Of a stretch of 64,000 nucleotides of DNA, positions 8,101 to 15,823 are shown one piece after another (the first letter of the stretch is position 1; each line of letters starts with the position of its first letter). Source of the stretch: Chryseotalea sanaruensis (GTDB lineage Bacteria > Bacteroidota > Bacteroidia > Cytophagales > Cyclobacteriaceae); the NCBI RefSeq assembly GCF_003990915.1, contig NZ_BHXQ01000007.1, positions 186,001-250,000 on the forward strand. Reading direction: 5' to 3'. The notes under the pieces are model-generated. The model made no database searches. It had not been told where the DNA came from and was given only the letters and a program-made list of their open reading frames with translations. Position numbers and translations under genes: made by a program.

Positions 8101-8985
8101 ATTTCTTGGTATGCCAAGGGCATCACCATATTGAAAAACAAACACTTCACTTTTTCCATTATTTCGAAAAAGGTCTCTGTCTTCTGTATCTGTTGCCTGC
8201 ACTTGCCAGGCGTATTTTCTTCCGGCCATTAAAGTAGGTTCGGCAGGGCCGTACACCAATTGGTTTTGACTCAGGGTTGTTTCATATAACACCGGTTGAC
8301 TTAAAAAAGCAGCATTGGCGGATTGACTAGTGGCATTGGGTGCCAACTCTACCATTTTAAAAGTATAGTTTGTGGTAAAGGCTGCATTGGGTGAGCCGGT
8401 GTGGCGTGGTGTCCAGGTAAAAGCAATATTGGTTGGTTCGAGTATGGCAATTTTAGTATCGTTGCCTGGCAGGTTAAGAATAGGCGGGTCGTTGAGCACA
8501 ATCCAGGCGGTGGTACCAATTTTATTACTGACCAAGGTCCCTCTATTATAATCGAGTACTTCTATGGTAAAGCGGTAAACACCTTCGGGCAGGCGTTGTG
8601 TTCTTTCATACTGACTGCGGGTGAGCCCGGTAAAGTCGAGGTTGGCAGGATTGAAGTAAGCTGCCAGATCATCGCCATAAAAAAATTGTGGTATGCCACC
8701 ACCTTCCAGGGTAATGGGTTGTGGAAGAAAAGTATTTTTTGTTCGTATGGTAATGCCGACTCCTTCAATGGTTAGTCGTAATTTGCAATTGTAAGTATTG
8801 ATGGTTGGATCTTGCAGTCGCAGGGTAAGCCAGAAGCGTTGAGAACCCAGTGCAGTTAAGTCGGCCATGTACGGACTATAAGGTGGGTTGAGTACAACGT
8901 TGCCTTGTACTGGAAATACCTGAGCCTTGAGGGAAAGTGATAACACTATCGAAAAGAAAGATAAAACATGTTTAGGTATTGACAT
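5179..8985 (-). CDS. Candidate polymorphic toxin: FN3 trunk, zincin motif, C-terminal DUF5675-like module
   Basis: 1268 residues. A Sec signal peptide (residues 1-21, ...LSLKAQ) is followed by a beta-rich N-terminal region containing PPYSPY; from memory, similar starts occur in large Bacteroidetes proteins annotated as TANFOR-domain. Fibronectin type III-like segments lie at about 180-385. A zinc-metallopeptidase motif HELAHGAFRLEH lies near residue 845, and a helical linker follows. The last ~190 residues contain TWGEFTIVG, FILERP, PEGTYDIV and then KLHGGTRVDNSDGCFLI near residue 1160. That order and the H...GC pair resemble DUF5675 and L,D-transpeptidase-like enzymes. The zincin could act in self-release, as proposed for other polymorphic toxins. 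Base composition drops after about residue 890: 17 G/C in 60 bases at 5221-5280 versus 31 in 60 at 7021-7080. No type IX sorting domain is present, so the export route is unclear. Toxin identity is inferred. Confidence 0.7.
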   Translation of the reverse strand: MSIPKHVLSFFSIVLSLSLKAQVFPVQGNVVLNPPYSPYMADLTALGSQRFWLTLRLQDPTINTYNCKLRLTIEGVGITIRTKNTFLPQPITLEGGGIPQFFYGDDLAAYFNPANLDFTGLTRSQYERTQRLPEGVYRFTIEVLDYNRGTLVSNKIGTTAWIVLNDPPILNLPGNDTKIAILEPTNIAFTWTPRHTGSPNAAFTTNYTFKMVELAPNATSQSANAAFLSQPVLYETTLSQNQLVYGPAEPTLMAGRKYAWQVQATDTEDRDLFRNNGKSEVFVFQYGDALGIPRNVLQQGGNATTLSMQWELPSEGEMPAQYRIRYKPLSSPANNYFESVTTNRYYTLGELNPSTNYLVQVRSERNSIFSEYSAPLQMSTTSLEDGPYTCGQAPVLTPPTTTEILPRLFPGDEIRMHDFRMMVLTVEGSNGYFSGTGLMPVSLFNNASVKVRFSGKVNKNHELAGEIVSTYAKGNAMGQLVEEMEKIGADRAAAQNNASETIAMPVAITIIGIIDSVWVQDSTIVVLKEDGTQEEIIRPVTASGAMQAVVLTDSEGNSYTINKEGEVINNGSSATSSVASTVHYKVNFSAQEDQDYGFDAKVHEVLNHYETTSIEGDTYTVPWKSVETGRFDKVKVTATVPRENLIQEVGFSADAASLPKQQGENASELIVTLQGKTHEQAEQISAYLNQENTADSTTNRLEVGKLNVISYNKAYKNLVLISVNGAQLPIQKETLQTELNNIYKQAIVQWQVEPVQTLTQIVYDTDSSGLEYGNSSWFSNYTGEMRTIINTYLQNRSLMPDTYYLFIVPKTDDPQVMGFMPRMKQMGFICSEKVTATNISKTIAHELAHGAFRLEHSFPLLPQNGDNLMDYSANGKNLYKTQWDYIHNPVAMLGLFDSDEEGAIKSLLTSEYVFMHDQLSTRAYASSLGTDEFTQDAVDYVDDKLYQLDTADLKTYIYFAYVWFHSGNIDRFDQIIENSFNHAIDSVKRHINEDNFNLLAIVNAKYDTALADGLKTVSFREKFYPVSGLKSECTKAVNDYLLSSAKKTFVNGLDAALKERADVLHENLKDCQIIVPEEIVIHYKRKGRNQYRTWGEFTIVGTDYKGFILERPKGDNPTKLEDCKRHPEGTYDIVYSTSVTGTEEKFWDVTMCLKEHTAYKLHGGTRVDNSDGCFLINYNSPQFDKYPESFQAKEEDVCKRPSKTRRSNPDKNKYTLANTYYQHYDENNPAFKLKQYIQTMETEIKEKYKIDQVVKRIIIDEQDEKTDL

Positions 8986-9435
8986 GCGCGCCCGGTTGTT
9001 GCAAAACGAAGTGTAAAGCTTGACAGGGGGCGTGTCATGCGCAGCAGAAATTGTCTGCTGTGTTGGTTAAGTTAGCGCAGGAGGATTGTATAAAACAATG
9101 CTGGATTTAATGCAGAAAACGTGAAGATTGTTTTTTAGCTTAATTTGGAAGGGTGGTGAATTTTTACGATGAAGATTGAGCTGGGGAGGATGAAGATTTT
9201 TCGAAGCTGGAAGCTGGAAGCTCGAAGTTGGAGGTTCGAAGTTAGAAGCTGGAGAATAGAGGTTAGAGGCTGGAGATTAGATGTTGGAATCTGGAGGAAG
9301 GATTGAATTTTCAAATTATCTTATCCTCAATCAGCACATAAGCGATTTGCCATCTTCGTTTATATAGATTCGCTATCTCTAGGGTGCTTCTCACCAAATC
9401 ATTAGTAAACAGTGATCACCAAATCTTCAAATCAA
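8986..9435. other. 450-base intergenic stretch with simple repeats
   Basis: Between the start of the large toxin gene and the end of metG. Positions 9203-9299 are a degenerate purine-rich array of units like GAAGCTGGAAGCT/CGAAGTTGGAG. Positions 9310-9350 hold AT-rich text (CAAATTATC...CAGCACATAAG) that recurs in other gene gaps of this window. No ORF or RNA gene recognised. The toxin promoter must lie in the first ~150 bases, but I see no clear TAnnTTTG box. Confidence 0.6.
9203..9299. repeat. Degenerate GAAGCTGGA tandem repeat
   Basis: About ten imperfect units of 7-10 bases (GAAGCTGG, AAGCTCGAAGTTGGAGG, TTAGAAGCTGGAG and so on). All are purine rich on the plus strand. It is not in an ORF. 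A short similar piece (ACTCGAAGCTAGATACTCG) occurs after the SRAP gene at 38220-38240. Confidence 0.65.
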
Positions 9436-11535
9436 TTAACTAACCGTTGACCCCGGATTAACCTCCTCGTTTGGTTCTATCAAACGCAACTTACCTTCGT
9501 TATCTTCGGCCATTAAAATCATGCCTTGCGATTCGATGCCCATCATTTTACGTGGTGCCAAATTAGCAATGAAAGTAACTTGCTTACCGACCATCTCTTC
9601 TGCTTTGTAATGCTTGGCAATACCACTCAAAATAGTGCGCACATCTAAACCGCTGTTTACTGTTAACTTCAGAAGCTTATCAGACTTTTCCATCTTCTCA
9701 GCAGCGGTAACAGTTCCTATGCGAATGTCCAATTTAGCGAAGTCATCAAAGGTGATGATAGGTTTTAAAGGTGTCAATGGCTTTTCAGCAGTTGATTCCT
9801 GTATCACGGTAGGTTTATTTTTTCTTAATTTTTCAACTTGTACTTCAATGTCGCTGTCTTCAACATTTTTAAACAACAATGCAGCAGGTGCTATTTGATG
9901 ACCAGCAGGTACTGGCTCAACCAACATTTTTGTCTTCCAGAATTTCACTGCTGCTTCTTTCAGATCAACATTCAATTGCGTAGCAATATTTTTTGTTGTG
10001 TCTGGTAAGAAAGGCTCACAGGCAATAGCAATGTTACCAACCACCGTGAGTGCATAATTTAAAATACATCCTACAGCTTCCATGTCTTCTTTCGCAAGTT
10101 TCCATGGCTCTGTATCCGCTAAAAATTTATTACCAATGCGTGAAATATTCAGCATGTGGAATTGTGCTTCACGGAAACGGAATTCATCTAATGAATTAAC
10201 CATTTCACCTACCGATTTACTTAAATCAGTATGGGCTTGGTTATATAAATCAAGTATACGCTTACGCTTCTCATTGGTATTTGGCAACTCATGGGCTGAG
10301 GGCACTTTACCATCAAAAAATTTCCAGGTAAGTACCATTACACGGTTTACAAAATTACCGAGTATCGCCACTAATTCACTGTTTACCTTTTGCTGATAAT
10401 CTTTCCAAGTAAAGTCTGCATCTTTTGTTTCTGGTGAAATAGACGTTAGCACATAACGCAACTCATCTCTTCTGCCTGGAAAATCCTCTAAATATTCGTG
10501 TAACCAGACTGCATGATTGCGTGAGGTTGAAAGCTTATCTCCTTCTAAATTTAAAAACTCGTTGGCAGGCACATTATCCGGCAGAATAAAGCTGCCTTCA
10601 GCCTTGAGCATGGAAGGAAAAATAATGCAATGGAATACAATGTTGTCTTTACCGATGAAGTGAATCAGTCTGGTGTCTTCATCCTTCCAGTATTTTTCCC
10701 AGTCAGCACCCTTCAGTTCTTTAGTAGCCGATATGTAACCAATCGGTGCATCGAACCAAACGTATAAAACTTTTCCCTTACCATCTTCGCGTGGTACAGG
10801 TATACCCCACTCCAAATCGCGGGTGATGGAACGTGGCTGCAAACCTTGTTCTATCCAAGAACGACACTGACCGTATACGTTAGTCTTCCAATCGTTTTTA
10901 TGACCTTCCATTAACCACTCGCGCAACCAGCCTTCATATTTATCTAATGGAAAATACCAATGCTTAGTCGGGCGTAGCACAGGTGTGTTACCCGATACCG
11001 TAGACCGTGGGTTGATCAATTGCTTTGGACTAAGACTCGTACCACACTTTTCACACTGATCGCCATAGGCATTAGTATGACCACAATTAGGACAAGTACC
11101 TGCTATGTAACGATCTGCCAAGAAAATACCTTCCTGCTCATCGAAATATTGATCGGAGGTTTCTTCGAGGAAAATATTTTGGGTATCAATCTTCCTGAAA
11201 AAATCCTGCGCGGTCTCGTAATGGATTTTATTAGACGTGCGTGAGTATATATCGAAGGAAATACCAAAATCAGCGAAAGCCTTTTTCATCAACTCGTGGT
11301 ATTTGTCAACGAAAGCTTTTGGCGTTACGCCTTCCTTTTTGGCGCCAATGGTAATGGCCACTCCATGTTCATCTGAACCACAGACAAAGGCTACATCCTC
11401 GCCTTTAAGGCGCAAATAGCGCACATAAGTGTCGGCAGGCAGGTAGGCACCGGCAATATGCCCAATGTGAAGGGGGCCGTTAGCGTAAGGCAGAGCCGCG
11501 GTAACGGTATAACGTTTGAAATCTTTTTTGCTCAT
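9436..11535 (-). CDS. metG: Methionyl-tRNA synthetase with C-terminal tRNA-binding domain
   Basis: 699 residues, the usual length for the long bacterial form. Class I signature HIGH at residues 23-26 (GPLHIGHIAGA), a zinc knuckle CPNC...CEKC at about 145-160, and a KMSKS-type loop written KLSTS near residue 340, as in other Bacteroidetes. The anticodon-binding helical domain follows, and an EMAPII-like tRNA-binding domain begins at about residue 590 (FAKLDIRIGTV). It charges tRNA-Met in the cytoplasm. It stands alone on the minus strand, with repeats on both sides. Confidence 0.97.
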   Translation of the reverse strand: MSKKDFKRYTVTAALPYANGPLHIGHIAGAYLPADTYVRYLRLKGEDVAFVCGSDEHGVAITIGAKKEGVTPKAFVDKYHELMKKAFADFGISFDIYSRTSNKIHYETAQDFFRKIDTQNIFLEETSDQYFDEQEGIFLADRYIAGTCPNCGHTNAYGDQCEKCGTSLSPKQLINPRSTVSGNTPVLRPTKHWYFPLDKYEGWLREWLMEGHKNDWKTNVYGQCRSWIEQGLQPRSITRDLEWGIPVPREDGKGKVLYVWFDAPIGYISATKELKGADWEKYWKDEDTRLIHFIGKDNIVFHCIIFPSMLKAEGSFILPDNVPANEFLNLEGDKLSTSRNHAVWLHEYLEDFPGRRDELRYVLTSISPETKDADFTWKDYQQKVNSELVAILGNFVNRVMVLTWKFFDGKVPSAHELPNTNEKRKRILDLYNQAHTDLSKSVGEMVNSLDEFRFREAQFHMLNISRIGNKFLADTEPWKLAKEDMEAVGCILNYALTVVGNIAIACEPFLPDTTKNIATQLNVDLKEAAVKFWKTKMLVEPVPAGHQIAPAALLFKNVEDSDIEVQVEKLRKNKPTVIQESTAEKPLTPLKPIITFDDFAKLDIRIGTVTAAEKMEKSDKLLKLTVNSGLDVRTILSGIAKHYKAEEMVGKQVTFIANLAPRKMMGIESQGMILMAEDNEGKLRLIEPNEEVNPGSTVS

Positions 11536-11837
11536 GGATAATAAAATGTAAAGATGCTAAAGATGGAGCAGTAAGAAAAACGAATAGCGGAGGTAATCTA
11601 ACCGGGGAAACCTAAATCTCTGCGACCTCCTTTGCTGTTCCAGATGTTCCGAAGGGCATCTGGAACTTTAATGTGCCGGATTTTAAATCCGGTATTATTT
11701 GCTGTTCGAGATGCGCTACGCTAACATCTCGAACAGCAGTGATGACGTGAGTATTTTCCGATGTGTTTTTAAGATGAATCCTGACTAAAAACTAATCGCT
11801 CTGCGACCTTCGCGGTTAAATTTGAAGTTGTCTTAGG
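11536..11837. other. 302-base intergenic region carrying dispersed repeats
   Basis: Between metG and the histidine kinase gene. It contains a full copy of the three-hairpin repeat (11635-11739). Two short pieces of a phrase common in Bacteroidetes gaps flank it: CTCTGCGACCTCC at 11618-11630 and CTCTGCGACCTTCGCGGTTAAA at about 11800-11821. No gene seen. Confidence 0.6.
11635..11739. repeat. Three-hairpin repeat, copy 1
   Basis: Three inverted repeats in a row: GTTCCAGATG...CATCTGGAAC (10-bp arms), CCGGAT-TTT-AAATCCGG, and GTTCGAGATG...CATCTCGAAC (10-bp arms). The whole element begins GCTGTTC and ends GAACAGC, a 7-bp terminal inverted repeat. Other copies lie at 18340-18445, 20262-20474 (interrupted), 22133-22195 (shortened) and about 23100-23165 (decayed). 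It carries no ORF. Confidence 0.8.
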
Positions 11838-13928
11838 CTAAGGTGCTTTAATCTTAGGCGCCATTACGTGTTTGTTCAGCTCTATTTCGTCATAGTGCTC
11901 CTGCGTCATTTCAAAGACCTTAGGCAGGGTAATGCGGAACTCCGTTGCATTAGGCAATTTGTAGAATTCTATATCACCTGATAATTTTTCGGTAGCCAGC
12001 TTGGCTATAAACAAACCGGTACCTCCTGTTTCGGAGCGCTCGGAGGCTCGGAAAAACAGGCGGAAAACATCTGCTTTGTCATCAACACCCATACCGATAC
12101 CGTTGTCGATAATACTGATGATTACTCTTTCGCGTTTTAGTTTAACGGTAATACTGATATATGAATCTACCCGAGGCGAATCGTTGTGGTATTTAAAAGC
12201 ATTGCTGATCACACTCTCCAGCGCATAGCGCAGCAGTTTGGGGTCAGTAACAAAACCGGGGATATCTTTCAGGAATAAATCAATCTTAATATCCTTCTGT
12301 TTGGCAATGCGTTTTTCGTGCTGAACAATTTCATTAATAACTACCGGCAAATTGATAGGCACAATCTGATGCTCGGTGCTCATAATCACACTGATGACAG
12401 ATAACCTGTCGAGCACTTTGCTGAGCTTAGCAGTAGTCTGGTCAATCTTGGCAAAGTAATCAAGGGCTGTAGCATCCTTTACATCCATCAAGGCCAAATT
12501 ACAAATACCTTTTAGTGTCGTGAGCGGACCTTTAAGGTCGTGAGATGTTTTGTAAATGAGGTTATCTAACTCAGCATTTACATACATTAATGATTTATTC
12601 GATTTTTCGAGTTTCTGTTTAGCCACCGTAAGCTCTGCCGTTTGTCGCTGTACTTCTTCCGATAATTTAGAATTGAGTTTGCGCGCTATGCGGTTCGTGC
12701 GCATGATAAATAGAATGAGCAAACCCGATAAAATAAAAGTAAGGGCAATCAGCGAGCTGATGTAACGCTGTTGCTTAATAGTTTGGTCTTTAATGGAAAT
12801 GGTGGCAAGGTTTTCACGTTCGGCAAATTGTGATTGCACATTTGCTAAATTCTTAATCAGACTTTCACTCAATACACTATCCCGCAAGCTGCTGTACTTC
12901 CTGCTGTAGTAAGCAGCGTTTTGGTAGTCGTTTGTTTCTGCATAATAGTCAGAGAATTTTTCATAGAGATAAAGCAGCGACTGAAGATACTCAGTAGATT
13001 TTGAGATGACTTCTGCTGTTCTCAACAGTTCTAACGCTTTTTCGTCATCTCCTTCTTGCAAATAGGTTTTGGCCAGCAATGATAATATCTCCATCTCAAA
13101 ACGAGTGCTTTTCAATTTTCTGGAGAGGGCTAAGGATTTATTAAAGTGATCGATGGCAACTCCTGATCTTTCACTATTCATCAGAGAAACGCCTAAGGCC
13201 AATTCCGCCTCCATCACAATTTCATCCGAGCAATTATCACCACAGGCTTTAAAAGCTTCAAGAATACTCTGCTCAGCTTCTATAAAGGCATTAAGCTGAT
13301 TGAAGCACAAAGCCATATTGATATGCAGCCTATCAAGATCAAAAGTAGATCCGGATTTTTTCTTGGCCATCAATGACTTTTGGTAAAACTTTAGAGATTC
13401 ATCGTAATTTCTTAGTTTGAAATAAACAAGACCAATGTTGTTACAGGATATACTGATATCTTCTAGATTATTCCTTTTCTCATTGACTGTAAGCGCTTCA
13501 AAATTTGTTTTTAATGCTTCATCGTAATTTGCTGTATAGGTATAAGAAACTGCCAGTAGATTAAGTATTTTACTCAACTCCTCGTAGTAGTTGTTTCTTT
13601 TTGCAATCCCATAGATCTTTTTCAAGTTCGCTACGGCCTGGTTCTCTTTATTCATTCTTCGCAACAAAAAACTTTGTGCGTATAGGGCCTTCGTTATCAA
13701 TAAGCTGTCCCCTATTTTTTCTGCATATTCAACTGCATACTCCGATACATTATAAGACTGCACAACACTTTCGCCCAGCAATGATCGCATGTACGATAAG
13801 ACGACTTCAAATTGAAGATCTTTAGGGGTGTTGTTAACTACACTCTTAAGCGAATCTAAATTCTGACTGAAGCAAAAAATAGGGAGAAGTATGAAAAGTA
13901 AAATCTGAATTGCTCTCATCTTCAGCAT
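11838..13928 (-). CDS. TPR-containing sensor histidine kinase
   Basis: A signal peptide (MRAIQILLFILLPIFCFSQ) marks the true start at the ATG at 13928 or 13919; a longer frame to 13976 only adds a non-signal leader. The periplasmic part (to about residue 400) is made of TPR units such as YDEALKTNFEALTVNEKRNN and YDESLKFYQKSLMAKKK. One transmembrane helix (ISSLIALTFILSGLLILFIM) is followed by a coiled coil. The HisKA box is TSHDLKGPLTTLKG with the phospho-accepting His, and the ATPase boxes are N (SNAFKYHND), G1 (DNGIGMG) and G2 (GGTGLFIAK). No receiver or DNA-binding domain is fused and no response regulator is adjacent. Two tiny secreted peptides are encoded divergently from its 5' end and could be partners; that is speculation. 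Confidence 0.88.
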   Translation of the reverse strand: MLKMRAIQILLFILLPIFCFSQNLDSLKSVVNNTPKDLQFEVVLSYMRSLLGESVVQSYNVSEYAVEYAEKIGDSLLITKALYAQSFLLRRMNKENQAVANLKKIYGIAKRNNYYEELSKILNLLAVSYTYTANYDEALKTNFEALTVNEKRNNLEDISISCNNIGLVYFKLRNYDESLKFYQKSLMAKKKSGSTFDLDRLHINMALCFNQLNAFIEAEQSILEAFKACGDNCSDEIVMEAELALGVSLMNSERSGVAIDHFNKSLALSRKLKSTRFEMEILSLLAKTYLQEGDDEKALELLRTAEVISKSTEYLQSLLYLYEKFSDYYAETNDYQNAAYYSRKYSSLRDSVLSESLIKNLANVQSQFAERENLATISIKDQTIKQQRYISSLIALTFILSGLLILFIMRTNRIARKLNSKLSEEVQRQTAELTVAKQKLEKSNKSLMYVNAELDNLIYKTSHDLKGPLTTLKGICNLALMDVKDATALDYFAKIDQTTAKLSKVLDRLSVISVIMSTEHQIVPINLPVVINEIVQHEKRIAKQKDIKIDLFLKDIPGFVTDPKLLRYALESVISNAFKYHNDSPRVDSYISITVKLKRERVIISIIDNGIGMGVDDKADVFRLFFRASERSETGGTGLFIAKLATEKLSGDIEFYKLPNATEFRITLPKVFEMTQEHYDEIELNKHVMAPKIKAP

Positions 13929-14039
13929 GAATGTAGGATAGGGTGTTTGTATAACATTGTAGATAAAAAGAGCCAACCAATATTTGCATCGTCAATTTAA
14001 TTGATTTAAAGCTAATAGTAAAACCTAAACCCAAGTTAT

Positions 14040-14171
14040 ATGAAAAAGTTCTTTACAATTCTTGCCCTAGTTTTTGTTGTTGCCCTTACTTTCTCTGCTT
14101 GTACTGAAGAAGAAGTGAAGCCAACAGATAATAATACTGAAGGCGGAGCAGGCAGCGTTAAAGGTTTCTAA
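14040..14171 (+). CDS. Small lipoprotein (43 residues)
   Basis: Short ORF beginning MKKFFTILALVFVVALTFSAC, a typical lipoprotein signal with cysteine at residue 21. Then comes an acidic mature part of about 22 residues, ending GGAGSVKGF. It starts about 110 bases from the histidine kinase start on the opposite strand and is followed 20 bases later by a second short secreted ORF. No family recognised. Signal peptide quality makes it more likely real than chance. Confidence 0.6.
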   Translation: MKKFFTILALVFVVALTFSACTEEEVKPTDNNTEGGAGSVKGF

Positions 14172-14191
14172 AAAATTTAATCAACGAGCGT

Positions 14192-14341
14192 ATGAAAACC
14201 AAGACATTAATCCTATTGGCAATTGTTGCTGTGGCAACATTATCCTTCACATTTGTTAACAAGCAAAATGCTCAGTCTACAAAACAGACTGCTAACAATC
14301 AGGAGCCAATCGGTGGGTTTGTATCAGAAGGCACTTTCTGA
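14192..14341 (+). CDS. Small exported peptide (49 residues)
   Basis: Short ORF MKTKTLILLAIVAVATLSFT..., a clear hydrophobic signal, with a mature part rich in Q, N and T ending EPIGGFVSEGTF. It lies 20 bases after the 43-residue lipoprotein on the same strand, so the two are probably co-transcribed. Both end in short glycine-containing, Phe-terminated tails. No known family; possibly a secreted signal or structural peptide. Confidence 0.55.
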   Translation: MKTKTLILLAIVAVATLSFTFVNKQNAQSTKQTANNQEPIGGFVSEGTF

Positions 14342-14826
14342 TTTTTCCCCTCTGAAAAACAAAGATTTAACCATAAGTATGGGTGCCCAAGCCCTTGCTT
14401 AAACCAACATGGTATATGCAACAGCGTAACTACAAATGCACTGTTGCATAAAACCTGTTGCACAGGCCAACTTTGTGCTTCACCAATGGCGCGTAAATTG
14501 TAGTGTACTCACCGACAGAACAACAACTGTTTGTTAGTGATGACTAAAATTTGAAATGACCAACGGTGCTGAAAATAGTCAAGCCCGAATAATTATTACG
14601 CCAACCCACTCCCTACAGGAAAAGGAATAAACAAGCGTTGGCAAACAAGCATGACTACCGCTCAACTCCCGGGCTGAACGCTTAAACGGCAAGCATGAAA
14701 AAAGCCTTCCACTTTATTGATGAAAGGCTTTAAACATCTTTGGCCTACCCTCAAAACTGGTGTAATAGGCCTACTTAAAGTGTTACTTTAAGTATCATTT
14801 TTCAATTTTCACAAAACTACGTTACA
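14342..14826. other. 485-base gene-free region with inverted repeats
   Basis: No ORF supported. Contains the inverted repeat TATGCAACAG (14414-14423) / CTGTTGCATA (14440-14449), followed by CCTGTTGCACAGG, and several C-rich single-stranded-looking segments to about 14690, then a terminator-like hairpin (14695-14731). I checked by eye for tmRNA, RNase P RNA and SRP RNA signatures and did not find them. It may hold an unrecognised structured RNA or the decayed 3' part of the small-peptide transcript. Confidence 0.4.
14695..14731 (-). terminator. Rho-independent terminator after bioB
   Basis: AAAGCCTT (14701-14708) pairs with AAGGCTTT (14724-14731). On the minus strand the stem is followed by a T-run (GGCTTTTTTC). 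It lies about 95 bases beyond the bioB stop, so it probably ends the sppA-bioB transcript. Confidence 0.65.
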
Positions 14827-15813
14827 TCATAAAACCGGTATTTTCGCCAAATTTTCTTTGTGGCTTGGTCGCGGACTCAACTGTAAAATTTGGAACATTT
14901 CCTTATCCTGAACATAACCTGGATTAGGCGTTGTCAGCAGTTTATCACCGGCAAAAATGCTATTCGCACCTGCCATAAAACACAGCGCCTGCTCTTCCAA
15001 CGTCATGCGCACTCGCCCTGCCGATAAACGCACCATCGCCTTAGGCATAATAATTCTTGCTGTAGCAATCATCCTCACCATCTCCCACACCGATACCTTC
15101 TCCTGATCTTCTAACGGTGTGCCTTCAACAGGCACCAAGGCATTTACAGGTACTGATTCCGGATGTTCAGGCAAGGTGGCCAGCGTGTGTAACATACCAA
15201 TACGGTCTCCCTCCTTTTCGCCCATACCAATAATGCCACCAGAGCACACCGATATTTTTGCTGAGCGCACATTTTCAAGTGTCTCTAATCTATCTCCGTA
15301 ATTGCGTGTAGTAATTATGTCGTTATAAAATTCTTCGCTTGTGTCAAGGTTGTGGTTGTAAGCATACAAGCCTGCATCTTTTAGTTTCTGCGCTTGCTCC
15401 GGACTTAGCATGCCCAAGGTGCAGCACACCTCCATACCCATCGTGCTCACACCCTTCACCATCTCCAACACTTTATCGAAGTCGCGGTTGTCGCGCACCT
15501 CGCGCCAGGCAGCGCCCATACAAAAACGTGTACTGCCAGCTTCCTTTGCTTCTAATGCTTTTCCAATTACTTCTTCAACTTCCATCAGCTTTTGCACCTT
15601 CACCTCTGTGTGGTAACGTGCCGCTTGCGGACAGTAAGCACAGTCTTCAGGACATCCGCCTGTTTTTACCGATAAGAGTGTACACACCTGCACTTCGCTG
15701 GCTTCATGAAATTGACGGTGCACAGTAGCTGCATCATAGATCAGCTCCAGCACTGGCTTGTTATAAATAGATTCTATTTCCTGCTTAGTCCAGTTATTGC
15801 GTATTAAAGTCAT
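14827..15813 (-). CDS. bioB: Biotin synthase
   Basis: 328 residues from the ATG at 15813, the usual BioB length and start (MTLIRNNWTKQEIESIYN). A longer frame to 15936 would run into the preceding sppA gene and adds residues unlike BioB. It has the radical-SAM [4Fe-4S] motif CPEDCAYC at about residues 57-64. Further conserved pieces include FCMGAAWRE, YNHNLDTS and the C-terminal AGANSIF. It inserts sulfur into dethiobiotin in the last step of biotin synthesis. It starts 10 bases after the sppA stop, so it is likely co-transcribed with it. No other bio genes are nearby. Biotin is used by accB, encoded at 51 kb. Confidence 0.96.
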   Translation of the reverse strand: MTLIRNNWTKQEIESIYNKPVLELIYDAATVHRQFHEASEVQVCTLLSVKTGGCPEDCAYCPQAARYHTEVKVQKLMEVEEVIGKALEAKEAGSTRFCMGAAWREVRDNRDFDKVLEMVKGVSTMGMEVCCTLGMLSPEQAQKLKDAGLYAYNHNLDTSEEFYNDIITTRNYGDRLETLENVRSAKISVCSGGIIGMGEKEGDRIGMLHTLATLPEHPESVPVNALVPVEGTPLEDQEKVSVWEMVRMIATARIIMPKAMVRLSAGRVRMTLEEQALCFMAGANSIFAGDKLLTTPNPGYVQDKEMFQILQLSPRPSHKENLAKIPVL

Positions 15814-15823
15814 GCTTGGGGGT

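Noticed and set aside
7316..8775. Several plus-strand ORFs within the large toxin gene
   Set aside because: They run opposite to a gene with clear domains and signal peptide, and show no domains themselves.
9203..9299. CRISPR-like array
   Set aside because: Units are only 7-10 bases, degenerate and without spacers; it is a simple tandem repeat.
14342..14700. tmRNA, RNase P or SRP RNA
   Set aside because: Characteristic core sequences of these RNAs were not found on either strand.
15339..15728. 129-codon plus-strand ORF within bioB
   Set aside because: It is the complement of a well-recognised gene; Cys/Pro/Ser-rich composition is typical of a shadow frame.
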